Source of the DNA: Toxonevra muliebris
Taxonomy: Eukaryota; Arthropoda; Insecta; Diptera; Pallopteridae
NCBI GenBank assembly: GCA_963691655.1
Contig: OY829327.1
Location: forward strand, 81,542,019-81,606,018
Length of the DNA: 64,000 nucleotides
Direction: 5' to 3'
The translations under genes were made by a program, and so were the position numbers. The notes beneath the pieces were generated by a model. The model ran no database searches. It saw only the letters and a list, made by a program, of their open reading frames with translations, and was not told the origin of the DNA. Position 1 is the first letter of the stretch, and every line of letters begins with the position of its first letter. Below are positions 29,301 to 44,300 of this stretch, one piece after another.

Positions 29301-32300
29301 TTCTTAAGAAATTGATGAAATTGCAATAATTTGCAGTCACAGTTTAACGGGTTGTTGTTTAAATTAATGCTCGATAGGAGTGAAAATTCAAGGTCAAGGA
29401 ATTTAATATCTGGAACATAAACTTCACTAATTTCATTGTTGGATAAAATTACGTTCTCGCTTATGGTTAGAAAGTTCTTCACAAGTTTGTCATTCAGTGA
29501 TCGTATTTTATTGAAGCTGATGTCAAGCATATGAATTCTACTACTTCCAATATTCCCAATTCTACCGTTCCAATACTTTCTCCGTTTAAATTTGGTGGTT
29601 TCACTTAAATCATTGTGTGATAATATTAATGTATTTAGCTTAGGTGCAGTTCCTATATCAAGAATTAAAGATGACAAATAATGCAAGCCACAATAACTTA
29701 AGTCTAGAGTATGTAATTGAGGCATATAGCCTAGTTTCCACTCTTCAAAAGTTCTGTTATTATTTTGACTCAGATCAATGTACTTTAAATTGTTTGAACC
29801 CCAAAATATATCAGTTGGTAAGCTTGTAAGCCCGCAGCTTAATGTAACTTCCTCAAGACTTGGCAGATATGCGAAAAATTGATGTGGCACTGTGTGCAGT
29901 GATTTTTGGGTTTGCCTCAATGAAAATATATTAAGATTTTTATTACTTATCAAGAGCCCTTCGGGGAGTTCACTTAAATTATTGAAATCAAGATTAAGAT
30001 CCTTTAATTTAGAAAGTGCTGAAAATGTATCTGCTTCTATAGTTTCAATAGAATTGTTTTGTAAGTTTAAATACTCGATTGAAGAAGCACCTTCAAAGCA
30101 GTCCCTGCTTAAGTTTTTCAGTTCATTATTTTCCAAGTACAGTTGTATTAGTTCTTCTTTATTTCGGAAAATTCCGGGTGGTAAATATGTTATGTTATTA
30201 CTGTGCATCTTCAAAACTATCAAGGACTGCAAGCTCTCAAATAGATTTAAATGTAATTCTTGAATAAAATTTTCCCCAAAACTCAAAAGCCTGAGCTCGG
30301 CATTATATGCAAAAAGATTACCGGGTAGTGCGATTAAATTGTTGTGATCAAGATTAAGCTCCTCTAATCTATAAAGTCCTGAAAATGTATCCGCTTGTAT
30401 ACTTTCAATTAAATTGTTTCGTAAATCCAACCACTGGATTAAAACAGCGCCTTCAAAGCAATCCTTTCTTAAGGTTTTCAGTTGATTATTTTCCAAGTTC
30501 AATTTTCTGAGTTCTTTGTTATTTCGAAAAATTCCGGGTGGCAAATACGTTATGTTATTACTGTGCGCATTTAATACTGACAATTTCTTCAAGGTGTTAA
30601 ATAGATTGAATCGTAATTCTTGAATAAAATTTTCCCCAAAACTCAAAACGCTAAGTTCGGCATTATTTGCAAAGACATCAATGGGTAATTCCACTAAATT
30701 GTTATGATCAAGTTTAAGCTCCCTTAACATTGAAAGTGCTAAAAATGTATCCGCTGGTATACTTTTAATGAAATTATTTTTTAAATCTAACTTTTGGGTT
30801 GAAACAGCGCCTTCAAAGGAATCCTTGCTTAAATCGCATAGCTGATTATTTTCCAAGTACAATAATCTGAGTTTTTTCTGATTTTGAAAAATTCCTGGAG
30901 GCAAGAGTTTTATATTATTATTCTGCAATTTCAATGCCTCAAGTTTTTCTAAAGTGACAAAGGCATTTGGATGCAATTCATCGATGATGTTATCTTCCAA
31001 ATTCAACCAACTAGGGTTCAAGCCACGGAATAAATCCTCTGATACATAAGATAAATTGTAGTTTTCTAAAGTCAACGTATTCGCATTATGCAAACCCTTT
31101 AGTTGATTTTTCGTTAAAGGACTACGCGAACTTTTGAGAGAAAATTGGTATTCTATTTGTATGTTCCAGTGTATGAAAATATCTGCAGAATATTTCAATT
31201 CAAATTCTGTACAGTTTTGAAATTCCAGCTTATACGTTACACCAATGTTTAAGCTTGGTAGGTAATTAAATATATTAATATCACTGACGTTGCACGCGAT
31301 TTCCAAATCATAATTGGCAATTGTTAATATAAATTGTGAACTTTCATTTAAATTAGATGAGAAGCAATGTATTTCGAATTGATTATCATTATCTTCATCA
31401 TCTTCAAACATCGTTTTAACATCACATTGACACCTTGTTCCATAGTTAAATTCGGCGCAATCAGTTTTGGTAAAATCCGCGTTAACACAGCCGACAAACA
31501 GTTTTAGAATGAATATCAGCAGAATTGTTGCACATATTTGTGTTGCACGATTTGCTTCCGTTTTATTCCACTTTTGTGTAATTAATGCCATTGTATATTT
31601 AATATTATTATTATAGTCTTTCAATTTATATTTAAGGAATTATTTTAGTTTTGAGTAAATTGTGTAAAACCGAAATTAAATGCACTAAAAACTTCTTATT
31701 TTTTGTAATTATTAATTATAAGTCAAACGTCTCACAGCATTTAAATCTCGAGTAAAACTGACTGAATTGGTTCGTTTACACTTCGCTAGAACTAGAACTT
31801 AAATAGTTCACCAAAGGGAAATGGCTCTTTAGAAATTAAATATTTTATCGGAGAGATTTCCTGTGTAAAGAACTTCTGAATATGTGTTTGTAATTTCCTG
31901 AATATTTGTCATTTTCAGTAGATTTTTAACCCTAAACTTTCCAAATAACACTGGCAGTCTCAAAACAAGTATTATTGTTTTTAATTTTTTTATATATTTA
32001 TAATAAAGCAAGGAATGGAATTCAGCAATTTAAAGTTTTTTATTTCGAAGTTCAAAAATGCTATTATCTTTTCAAAAAATGTTTGTAATATTATCGTATT
32101 TTAAACTGCGATATTTAGCGTTGAATTAAATTATTTTCTACAAAGCTTTTCTCTAATTATTGTATTAAGATTTCTGTGGTAAAAAGAAATAACAGCTAAA
32201 GTTATTTTTTTTTGTCAGCCGAGTTTAATAGCTTTGTATAGAAATATTAAAGAAGCTATAGCACTGTTTCAAAATACCGTATACTCAAATAAAATACCAT

Positions 32301-35300
32301 TCTTGAAACGATATATAATTCTAAAAATTACTTAAAATTTTGCACCAGTTTAACATTTATAACCAAAAATATATGATACAATTTTTTCTATTTTAAGTCG
32401 AGTTTGGGCTGTTTGGTTTAGAAGTTGAGAAATCAATTTCCAACAAAGAATACACGTTTGCAGCGTTTCTCGATATCGAAGGGGCTTTAACTAACTACAC
32501 TACGTTGTTTATACTACATCAAAGCTTGTTCTTGATTGCCGATCTTCACTCAACTTTTTGTCGAGTCACTCGCAGGTCCACCTTTATTACGTAACTGGAC
32601 CTGTGGATATTTCAGATAACTCCAATGTCAACCAGTTAGCAAAACAGAGCTCACAGCTATATCATATTCCTGTACCATAGGTGCGCCTCTTACGCCTACT
32701 AAATTAGCCATTAAGCAAAACTACCTTAACCCATTATAGACGAATCATCGAAATCGTTCAGATAACTTCATGATTTTTTATGTGGCAACTATTGAGATCC
32801 CACTGATCATTTTTAGCCAATTGAAAAAATTTATAACGTCTAGGTTATCAAGGGCAGCCTATTGTGGAAAAGCAACAACGGTACACTTGGAATATTTCAA
32901 ACGGTAAAATCAATCAGATAGTCTTTAGTATTGCATTTTGGTATTTTAGTAATACGAATATGGTTGTTAAAAAAATAAAAAAATATTTTAATAACTATAC
33001 GAGCCATTTTCAAAAATTAATTTTTTTAGACCTTTTTTAACATGCAAATATTATGCTAAAATCGCAGGAGTAAAATTGTAAAAATGAAAAAAAATAAATA
33101 AATAAAATTACAAGAAAAATTGTGAAGCCAAGAGTTCAAATTATATTTTAAATAAATACTTAAATGGGATACGCATAGTTTTATCTATTTTGCAAATGCT
33201 TAAAGTTGGTTTTGCGAAAACGCAACGGCAGCCGAAAATGGGTTAAGGAAGCAAAAAGATCCTGGGTAGCGGAGCATACTTTTGGTATGCGACTTCAGTG
33301 CTCACGGGACACTGCATAATGCGGAGCGATGCTGCAAGACTAGGACTGCCATTCAAAGACTTCTGTCGGGGCTGGGGCTCCGAGGAAAAACAAGAAACAG
33401 TCCTCCATTTCATGTGCGAATGTCCATCCCTGGTCAGGAGAAGACTAAAACTCATGGACTAATCTTTCTTCACTAGTCTGTCCGATTCATTATGGAATCC
33501 TTATGGTTCTCCACTCCGTAAATGGGAGAGTCGCTCCCTACTGTGTACGGCATACAATGAACCTAATATGTGCTTAAGTGCGCTTTCTAGTAGAAGGTTT
33601 CCACTCCAACCTAACCTAACCTTGGGTGTTTTTAATTTTTACAACAGATTTAATGTTTATCTTATTTATGTATATGAAAGGCACCCTCCAGTAGTCAGTT
33701 TTGAAATAATGCAAGATCAATTTCATTTGACTTTTAAGACTTGGATGCCCAAAGGAGTCATTTTGACTCCTCACTATCTTCATATATATAATCGTAGAGC
33801 TGTGTGTGTATGTTTGTAGTCGTGTAAATTCTGAACGACTTAACTTGACCCAGAATATATTTGCTTTGACAAGAGTATGAAGCATAGACATCATAAAGGC
33901 TTTTGGGAAAGTAGGCGTGGCACCTCTCGTAAAACTTTTTTTCAACAACAATCATTTATAGCACAGTATCAAAATTTGGTACAAGAACGTCATGCTACAG
34001 CAAAAATATGAGTGGGATTGACAAAGGGGGCGTGGCACGTGGCCATATTAACTGAATTTTCATTACAGGATATCTTAAGAGCTATTTGTGGTACGGTACT
34101 AAGATTTAGTATGGAAGTATAATTTTCAATGGCGAGTTTAAAAATTCTTTCAGTTTTTTAGATTAGTGGGTGTGGGACCACGCTCTACTTCTATTTTCTA
34201 CTACTATTTCTACTACCTTTTAACTTCTTTTTTCAACAGTTTTTACTTTTTTTCTACTACTTTTTCTATTACTATGTTTTTGCTCTTGTTTTTTACTACT
34301 TTTTTACTGTTTTTTCTGCTACTATTTATTCTCCTCATTTTCTACTATTATTGCTACTCATTTTTTACTATGTTTTACTACTTTTTAGTTCCATTTCTAC
34401 CATTATTTCACAACAATTTCTAATTCTATTTTCTATTAATTTTACTACTTCCTTTTGCACTACTATATTCTACTTCTTTTTTACTGTTATTTTCATACTA
34501 CTTTTTCCAATCATTTTTATACTATTATTCCTACTACTTTATGAAATATATCAAGAACCTGCCTAGTTATGTTAAAATCCGATAGGTGACGCTGGTCTTC
34601 TAGTAGCAATATAAGCTTTCACTTCCAAAATTTAATTATGAAAGTATTGATATGAAAATTTCATTTGTTTTTAATTAACAGTTTTGCAGGTTGAATACTT
34701 TTAAAAATATCAATTTTGATGCCTCATTTTTCTTTAATTTGTTTTTGGTCTCAACTCTGGGATTTTTGACGGGTTCTTTGGTTCTTTAGAACATATTTTA
34801 TGACAAAACGTTAGGAGTTGTGTTGGCGTAATGCGAAGGCGCTGGGTCTGAGCGAAAAAATTATGTTGCCCCAATGGTGATGTTATGAATGAAAGGGCGA
34901 AATTTGGAGTCATTAAACTCACATTTGTTCGCCGACTCAGCAATTTTGGGCCTCAAAGTTCTCAAAGGAAAAGACCGGAGATTTCTTTTGACCCAAAAAA
35001 AAAAAAAACGTTCCTATTTGAAAATCACTCCAAAATATTTTTGATTTTGAAAAAAATGGTATCATTTTGAATTTCTTTCTTTTTTCAAAAGATTGAATAT
35101 AAATCTGTCGAAACATGGACAAAATTTTCTAAATTCAATATGTGATTAGTTACATGGATCCGAAACAAAGGCTGTTTGTCCAAAACGTCAAAATTCTCCA
35201 ACTCGTCAAGTTTTTGACCGATCTCATTAAAATTTGTAGTAACTACTATCCAACAGGTCTAGACTTTGTCCAAATTTGTGCACGATTTTAAAAGTGGGTT

Positions 35301-38300
35301 TATTTAAGATGAAAGAAAAAATATATAAACATTTTTTATAAAACCCATTTCTTTAAAATGGTAAAAAATTTCGGTTTTCCTTCTGTGTAAAATTTACAAA
35401 GCTAATTCCGATGTTTTACCTCGTTTAGTATCGTTTTCGAAACTATTTAATGACAAACTTAAAAGTATTTTGTAAATAACTAATAAATACTGCGGTTGCT
35501 TTGTCAATTCAAAGTTTTTGAAAACAGTTGCACGTTGTTTTGTACGCTCTATTCTTAATTTGTCCCGATTTCATTCATTAAACGTTATACTAACGTAAAC
35601 TTTTGAATACATCAAAAAACTACGATCAGTTGACTTTTGTATTAATTGATGGGGATTTTTTTTTTAGACAAGTGAGTCCAAGAAAGTATTTTTTGGTTCA
35701 TTTGATTCCAGGTAATATACCTGAATTGGTTCTTGATCAATGTTCTAAAGTAGTCTGCTTAATCCATAGATCTGAGCTTTGTTTAGACCATTCGCTATGT
35801 CGTATTTTTGATATTTCTTTAACCCTTAATAGCTCTTTCAAAAATGGAATTTCATGATTGCCATTCATTTTAACTGAGTGCCGCTGTGTGGTGTTAATGT
35901 AAGCTGGATAACAAGAGGTACAATTTTTATATGAAAGTTCCGCTTTTGTTGCATTTATAGCGCATACTTTTTAATCTTGTATTTGCTTTGCATCAGCGCC
36001 GCATGCATTTAGTCTTAAATATTTCTTGTAAGTCTTAGATTACATTGTGCTTAAGTTTTTCCTTATCGCTCAGTTTCAAAATGTGGCGATCCACATCAGG
36101 GCTGTAGGCAGGATTTTTTTTCGGAATGGGGTGCGAGGGGGAGTTTCATTCGAAGAAAATATTCATAAATAATTTTTATGAAACTGATGTTTAAATATAA
36201 TAAATTAAATACGATGATGCATTTGATGAACCCAATCAAACTAGGGACAAAAGTGGATAAATGCCTTGAAGCTTAAGGAAAAATTGTTGTTTCCGAGTTT
36301 TTTAATCTTTACCTGAAAAAAAAATGGCCGAAAATGACAAAAAATTCATAGAATAATCAATTAAAATTTTTTCAAATAAATATTATTATTATTTTTGATG
36401 TACCCAACCTCAAAAAAGTGACCAAAAATGCCAAAAATATTCAGAGGCTCATTTTTTCAAAAGATTATCAGTGGGAAATTGCGCGACGAGGAACTCGAAT
36501 GAGGTTGGCATATATTCGCTAAATTCGTGCAGTCACAGCATTGAAAGAGATCTCCCGAGTCGGGGTACTCTGAGCAATAATGGGTTAAAAAATTAATTAC
36601 ATTTTAAGATTGTCTCCTAAAACTTTGGAGCTGGTCCAATAATACCGCCTTGCATGGGTTCGGCGAATAATATGATTTATAGTGTTTGTGAATGTATTTT
36701 TCATGCTGAACACGAATCTGAGGTCAGAAACTTCGCACCATGTCACATTTTATAAAAAATGGGATTGAAACCCCGAAAAATTGCGTTTTTGGCCATTTTT
36801 GAAAAATTGTAGATCTGAACCCTGACGTGCTATAAACTTCGAAATTTAGAAATCAAAGGCTGAATAATGCACTTTCAAAAGAGCCCTAAGCCAAATTGTT
36901 CATATGGGCCTTTAAAGCAGGGAATGTGTTTATGTCTAGGGGTGCAGGAAAAAAATGTACAAAAAACGAATTTTATCTTACTTAAACCCGCAGCCAGATA
37001 TAATAAAAAGTGCAGTGGTCCTAAGTGTTTTTTGAGGCGCGCTTGTTACAAATATGGCGGATGAGTTTAGGATGGAAGAGTCATCTGATGGTAAAAAACT
37101 CCAAATATACTACATAATAAAATATTACTTTTTATTACCTTTCAAGTAAGTCAAATTTTTCAAGCATCAGATAATTTTTTCTATTTATTTTTAAACTTTC
37201 CAAGCTGTTGGACGAAACTTTAAATCAAAAACAGTCACTGACCGAGAAAAACTATAAATGCAGGATTGCTCAGTATCACTTTCAATTTTGAATTCGAAGT
37301 CAAAAAAAATCGGATTTGGTCGCATAGCGTAACTAAGATTTCAAATTTACTTTTTTATATTTGGAAAGAAACCAATGGAAGCAAAAATATTCAAAAATCC
37401 CATCCACTTTCAATTGGCAATTAATATCAAAAATTATAAAAAAGTTTCCGCATATCGGGGGGTGGGATGGCGGGGTTCAGAACCCCCAAAACCCCCTTCC
37501 CCCCCTAAATCGGCCTTAGCCCACATGAATCAGTGCTTGAGTTTTTGTCCACATTCTAACTCAAACCACGTAAACAATAAAGCTAAGAAATCTTGGTTCG
37601 GGTAAAACTAAATTGAAAAGGAAAATAATTTTTAAATCCGTTTCAAACTAAATATTAACTCCAAAGTTAAAAACATGAAAAACCTTTTGATTGTGTTATC
37701 GGAAGTTATTTTTAAATACTTGCACATATCTTAAAATATTGAAATAAATATTAAAGTAAATAATAAAATTAAAATAAATAAAAAATTTTAACATAAATAC
37801 GTTGGGAAGTATCGTCATGGTCGCAGCGCTGTTAGGGTCGCACAGTGTAACGATCCCATATAAGCCGCGGCAAAAAATAGTAAGCGTTGTTTAATATTAA
37901 TAATATTTGGTAGTCGAGAAAGCCTAATTAAAGTTAAGTTGTGTGCCAAAAATTATATCGATTGGATTACTGCCACGCCCACCTCCCATACAAATCAAAC
38001 ACCTAAATTGCAATAACTTTTTAAATATCTGTTGCATAATGACGAAATTTGGTGTGTAGATGTATAAGAACTTCTTTGTTCAATGAAAAATGCTGCCACG
38101 CCTACTTAAGAAAATTGATAAAATGTCAGAAAAAGAAGCTCCATAAGAATAAACTGAATATTTTTATATATAAATCAGTTTTCCTATCCTTCAATATAAT
38201 AAAGCTGCCACATGCCACTTAAAAAACTTCCAAAATTCTAAACAACTTTTCTATAGACACCAAAAACGATAAAACATAAATAAATAATGTCCTGGTACAG

Positions 38301-41300
38301 TCTTAATAAAGCCATTTTTATGATTTCATGTACCGTTATATCAAAAACCTGACAGACGTGACGGAGCAAAGTAGTCTACGGATTCGAGCTCAGCCGCTAA
38401 AATTACTCTAGACTACATGTCAAATCACCAGTTCGATAGAAAAAACTAAATTTTGTGGCACAGTGTTATTTTTTCGCTTAGTCGCTGTCTTCAATATTAT
38501 TCGATATTCAATACTTGATACAGCTCTCCAGACAACATTTTATCTAAAAGGTGATCTTGTATTTTTTACATAGGTGATTTTCTCCAATAACATGAGAAGA
38601 GAAACCATCAGATCACGATTTGATGCCTCAGGGGAAGTTTTTCTTGTAAAATTTAATCAAAATTTTCTTATATCCTTGTGGCGCGATTCTAAGGCTTCCT
38701 CAGATAGGGCTCCAATTGGCAAACTGAAGTGCTCGACTATGTCGGTGCCATGAACAAGGACCTTATGAACTGTTATTGGCATATTATTGGTTTAATTTTT
38801 ATTATTAATTTCAGGGAAAAATGTAAAAAACTGGAAAAATCGCAGCTCAATCTTTCTTGAATTAGTGAAAGCATACTTGTGACGTTATTATATGTTGAAA
38901 TTGGAAATATATTTTGATATAAATTTTTTTTCAAGTCATCAAAATCACTATGTTTTGATGTGAAAAAATACTTTTTTTATATTTTTCCCACATATGCATT
39001 TTGCGTACATTTATTTGTTAATAAGTGAAATATGGCAATTAAATTAGTAATAAAAGATATGACCTTTTCCACGCATGGTAAACGTTTTCATAAAAGTTTG
39101 GCTTTGGGGTTGCTGTGTGCCTGAACCCATAGGTTTATCGGAAAGAAAATTTAGTTACTTTTTGTTTAAAATATTATCTCTTACATTGACATTTTTAAAA
39201 ATTTTCAAGAAGACTTTTTCTTATTTTTGGCCGCCTCGTTACACTGTGGGTCGGGACCGCGTCCGTTAAGTTAATACACAGTAGTGTTTGTTCTGTGTGG
39301 GTTCTGACCCCCTCCCTCCCCCCCCCCCCCCCCGAAATGTGGAAACTTTATTCTCATTTTTGATTAATTGCCAATGGATGGAAAAAAAGTCAAAATAAAA
39401 TCTATTTAACGATATTTTTTACTTTCATCGGTTTTTTTTTTTCTAAAAAGTCAAATATAAAAAATAAATTTGAAATCTTAGTTACACTAAGCGATCAAAT
39501 CCGATTTGTTTTCTTCAACATGAGGTTTGACTACGGATTCAAAAAGGAAATGTGATACTGAGCACTCCTGCATTCATAGTTTTTCTAGGTCAGTATCTGT
39601 TTTTGAATTAAGGTTTCGTCCTGAATCAGTTTGAAAAGTTTAAAAATTAATAAAATAGAATAAAGCACCACGACTAGAAAGATCTCTTTCAATGTTGTGA
39701 CTTCACGAATTTAGGGAATATAAGCTAACCTTATCGGGGTTCCTTATCATTGATAATGGCTCAAATTTCCAATGATGATCATTTGAAAAAAATGAGCCTC
39801 TACAATTTTTGGTAATTTTTTTGAGGTTGGGTACATCATCAGTAGTAGGAAGTCAATGAGTTAATGAAATTATGTCCCTCACGATAAAACAAAAAATGCA
39901 CTAGAATGCACATTGAATAATATTTATTTGAAAAAATTTAATTTGATTATTCTGGGAATTTTTTGTCACTTTAGGCCATTTTTTGAGGTTAAGATTAAAA
40001 AAAATCGAAAAATTTTTCCTAAAATTTTAATTTTATATGGCCCATCAAATGTATCATTGATTTAATTTATTGTATTTAAAAATCAGTTTGATAAAAATTA
40101 TTTATGAATATTTTCTTCGAATGAAAACCCCCCTCCCTCCCCCCCCCGCCCCCCCCGAAAAAAATTTCTGGCTACGGCTCTGGTGACAACACTTCCCTAC
40201 GTGTCTGATGAAAAAATTGTTATTTTAAATACTAATATATTATTATGATTATATATGAAAAAATTAAATAAATTTATTGTATTGTTCGAGAGGTAATTGT
40301 TGATTGAACCTGCAATATCTATTATACGTCCCTCTTTTCTATCTAGTCTTATCTGCCGCGAGTACCTCATCCAATCTTGTCTCCTTCAAGTGTGTTTACT
40401 ATTTTAATGTGTAGGTACATAGTCTAGCAACACACTATTTCTCGAAATTATATAATTTATTCATTCTGTTCTGGGAATAGATGTGGTACCTATCCCTGTT
40501 GTCATCTCAGCTAAATTTCATAATTTATAAATTAGTATAATTAGTATAAATTAGTCCTCAAAGAAAATTTTTTCTATATGTACCTCATTTCAGTTAACTA
40601 TCCTTGTTGTCCTTTAACAAATTTATTACGTATTTGTTTCCTAACTAGTCTACTTGCTCATTTAATTTACACATTAAATTCCACGAAAAACTGTACACAA
40701 AAGTCAAATGAATATTAATTTGTATTTGTCTATCAATTTATCATAAAAATATTCGGTAACTTTATCGTATTCAGCCCATGTGCCGCTGATTACGAAATCC
40801 CTCACTAATGCAAAAAAGTAAAAAAAAAAATAAAAATAAACAAAACACAAGCTAAATTGGCTCCGTAGTAGTCTGTCTCCAAAGAGTTAAATTCTGTTTC
40901 AACTCTTCTCTTCTTGTTTTTCTTTTTTCTCTTGTTTTTGCGATAAACAAAAATAAAATTTTCTGGCATATCAAATAATTTATTTATAAACGTGATCAAA
41001 TTGGCCAACATTCGGGAATGAATATACGCAAATTCCATTTCATTTTCAATATTATGAGAAAAGTAAAGTGAAAATCAACAGCAAAAATCAACCTTGACCC
41101 TCCCACACGCATTAACCATGAGCACATACATACCATATGTACATACATACAACAATAATAACAAGTATCTACCTGAATCACCTCGAAATGGAAGCATAGA
41201 ATTCTTATCACTGTTGAAAAAATCAAAAATACTCCTTTGGTAATTTGAGCAGCAGCAGTTAAATTGAGTGTGTGTGTGTGTGTGTATGTGTTACCTCTGG

Positions 41301-44300
41301 TTGAAATCCATTAAATACTTTTTGCCATTTGACGACGAATTAAAGATTCAAAAGGTTTTGTGCTATATTATATCCATTGTACATGCAAATCGTCAGCTTA
41401 GAGGTTAAACTCAGTAAGTACAGATTTTGGAAAAACTTGTTTTATACAATAACTCTAAAATTTTGATAAAAATCTTTATGAAAAACACCGCGTATTTTGG
41501 CAGAGCCCAAGAAAAGATATTAAGTTTGATCTTTTAATACGATTTAAAAAAACAAATAATTTTAAAAACTCTACCAAATTATCAATTCTCCGAAGATGTT
41601 TCTTAATGAGTTTTAACTCTGAACGGACGATATACAGGGTGACAATCGTTAAGTGACGCACACATTTCAGCAGTTATTTTCAAAAGGACGTACTTCCATT
41701 AAGTACAATTAAGTGTTAACATTGCTGAATATATAAGCATTCATTTGAACCCCACCTCATTCAATATAACCTCCTTTAGCCTGCACACATGCCTTCAATC
41801 GATCCGGAAATCGTAGGACTGTTCGCCGCAGGACTTCCTGATCAATTTCAGTCCAGGCTTTCTCTAATGAATTTGTCAGCGACTCCAGACTGTGGTGTTG
41901 AGAGGCACAAGCCTTACTCTCTCAAATACTCCAAATAGAGTAGTCCATTGGATTCAAGTCTGGAGAGTATGGTGGCCATTCTTGAGATGTTATGAATCCA
42001 GAAAAATTGTCTTTTATCCATGTTAGCGTTAATTTTGCCATGTGGGAAGGTGCAGAATCTTGCTGGAAAGTCCAGTTTTCATTTCCAAATGTATCTTGGG
42101 CCCAGGGAAGAACATGTTCATTTAAAATGCTCCGACAAACAACCTGGTCAATTTTAACACCCTCTTCAACGAATATTTGAGGGGTTCTGGTATTAGCGGA
42201 AACTCCAGCCCATACCATAACGGAAGCTGGCTTTTGAACTCGGCCAACAGTCCTATTTTGTTGCGATGATGATGTTAGCCACATTCGGTCATTTTGCGCA
42301 TTGAAATGTTGTTCAACCGTGAAAATTTTTTCATCTGTAAACAAGATATTTTCAACATTTTTTAACACGGAGGAGCGTAGCAACGCCTTGCATCTTTGCA
42401 GTCGCAAATCTTTCTTTTTTTGTGTCAGATCTTGAGCTTTTCGGAGCTTGTACGGCTTAAGATTAAGCTTTGATTTTGCAATGATTCGCACTGTTTCACG
42501 GTTTACTCCCACTTCCTTAGCGACTTTTCTCATTGAGCGCCTTGGATTTCGCTTGATTCGTTTACGAATTTTTTCTGTTAAACCAGTAGTGGCAACTGTT
42601 GAAAATTTTCCCCGGTCTCTATCTTCAAAACCCCCAGTTTCATTATATCGAATAATAGCTCGGTCTACCGTACGACTTGACAAATTTAAAGCCTTTACAA
42701 TTTGACGTGTACTATAATTTGCCAAATGAAATTTCATAATTTCACGACGAATATTTTCCTTGTCCATTTTTATGGAAATTTCAAAATGTAATAACAAAAA
42801 TTCAAATGAAATTAAAAGCAAAGCCAATGATGAATGAATTTGCTTTTTAAATTAAAGTAACGGTAAATGGCAAAGCTTGCTGCAGAGTATTAAACTTGCG
42901 TCACTTTACAATTGTCACCCTGTATAAGTTTGTCTGAATGTACTCTACTTACATCATAGTGAATGTTTAGTTCGGTAGGAAGTTTGCATCATTCCCTTTA
43001 AAAAGAATATGTAAATAATTCACTTCATTTCAGTTCAGTTAAATAGGTGTATTTTATCGTCTTTTACAATAACTCCAAGAAATATACCTATTAATTTGAG
43101 CTCATATTTAAGTGACAGACATAAATGAACGGTTTTGTAAAAGGAATATTGCGCTAGATTGAGGAGATGAGATGATGGCTGCTCTTGTATTAACAGACTT
43201 TTTGAACGAACAAACATCCTAAATCAATCCGCTACAATACAATAGGAAATTTTCTAAAGTAGATCGTTGCAGAAGCAGCTTGTCTGGTAGACAATGTTCA
43301 GTTTGGTAGGAATTTGGTATTATACCATCAAAAACGGATTTGCAAATAATCCTCAATATTTCTAAATTGATACTATATTTAAGAAAGAAACACAAAAAGA
43401 CAAAAACAAAAATATTTTAATTAAAAGATATTGTGCTTAATTTTTTATTTTTTTTTTTTTGCAATTACCTGAGAAATTACTGGATCCAAAGGTTTGAAGA
43501 AAAACGCTCTTCTTCCATTCCGCATACATATCCCAGCTATATTGATCGTATGTTCTCAATTAAAAGATGTGTTGAAGGCATGAAAAGACATGAACCCTCC
43601 CATCTCCTTTCCATAATCCCTGGAACCGTTGGTGATCGGAGACATCCTTAAACAAATACGTGATCGGAGCAGTCTGGCTAAATTTCGCAGTAAACTGAAC
43701 GGAAAGATAGTTATTCGAACTTTGAAAGACCTTTAGAGTTTATATGAACGTCACAAAAAATTATAAAATTTTGGCTCGACCATTTTAGATGTAACTCGAA
43801 TTATGGACATGGTTTTGTTTGGCTTGACACCACATTAAATAATAATGGATACAAAAAAAATTTTAGCGCGATTTTCATCAGAGTCAAAACTGACCCAGCG
43901 AAGAAATCGTTGAAATTGACAATTAAGTTCACAAAAATCAATTGATATCTCCGGAACCTTTTGAGGCACCACTTCAAATAAGAGGTCGCTGGAAACGTAT
44001 TTTAGTTTTCTTTGCGAAAACTATACATTTAAATTTTAGAATTTTGTGAATTTACAACGAATTTTAAAAATTTAATATTAATTAATTAATTTAGAAACTA
44101 AAAAAATTACTTTCGGTTTATTACCTTCTTTCCCGTTCTTTTACCTTTTACATATCAGTTGAATATTGGTCGAATGAACTATTTTGTAAATTGTTAATTT
44201 CGGTGATCTTGGTCACTTTCGGAAGTTCGGTGCAAATCGCACTAAAATTGTGTTGCTGTCATTATTAGCTATGTTTTTTTTTTATCGCGCATATAAGATA

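Noticed and set aside
28956..30267. Several plus-strand open frames of 60-120 codons across 28.0-30.3 kb
   Set aside because: All are antisense shadows of the repetitive Toll coding sequence, with no own motif or splice signals.
31592..31624. Upstream in-frame extension of the Toll ORF by 11 codons
   Set aside because: The extension would start at TTG. The first ATG in frame is at 31591, in a good context and just before a convincing signal peptide.
39309..39335. Long C-run as an assembly gap artefact
   Set aside because: The same homopolymer type recurs at homologous positions in four copies of one element family, so it is a family feature. Its exact length may still be unreliable.
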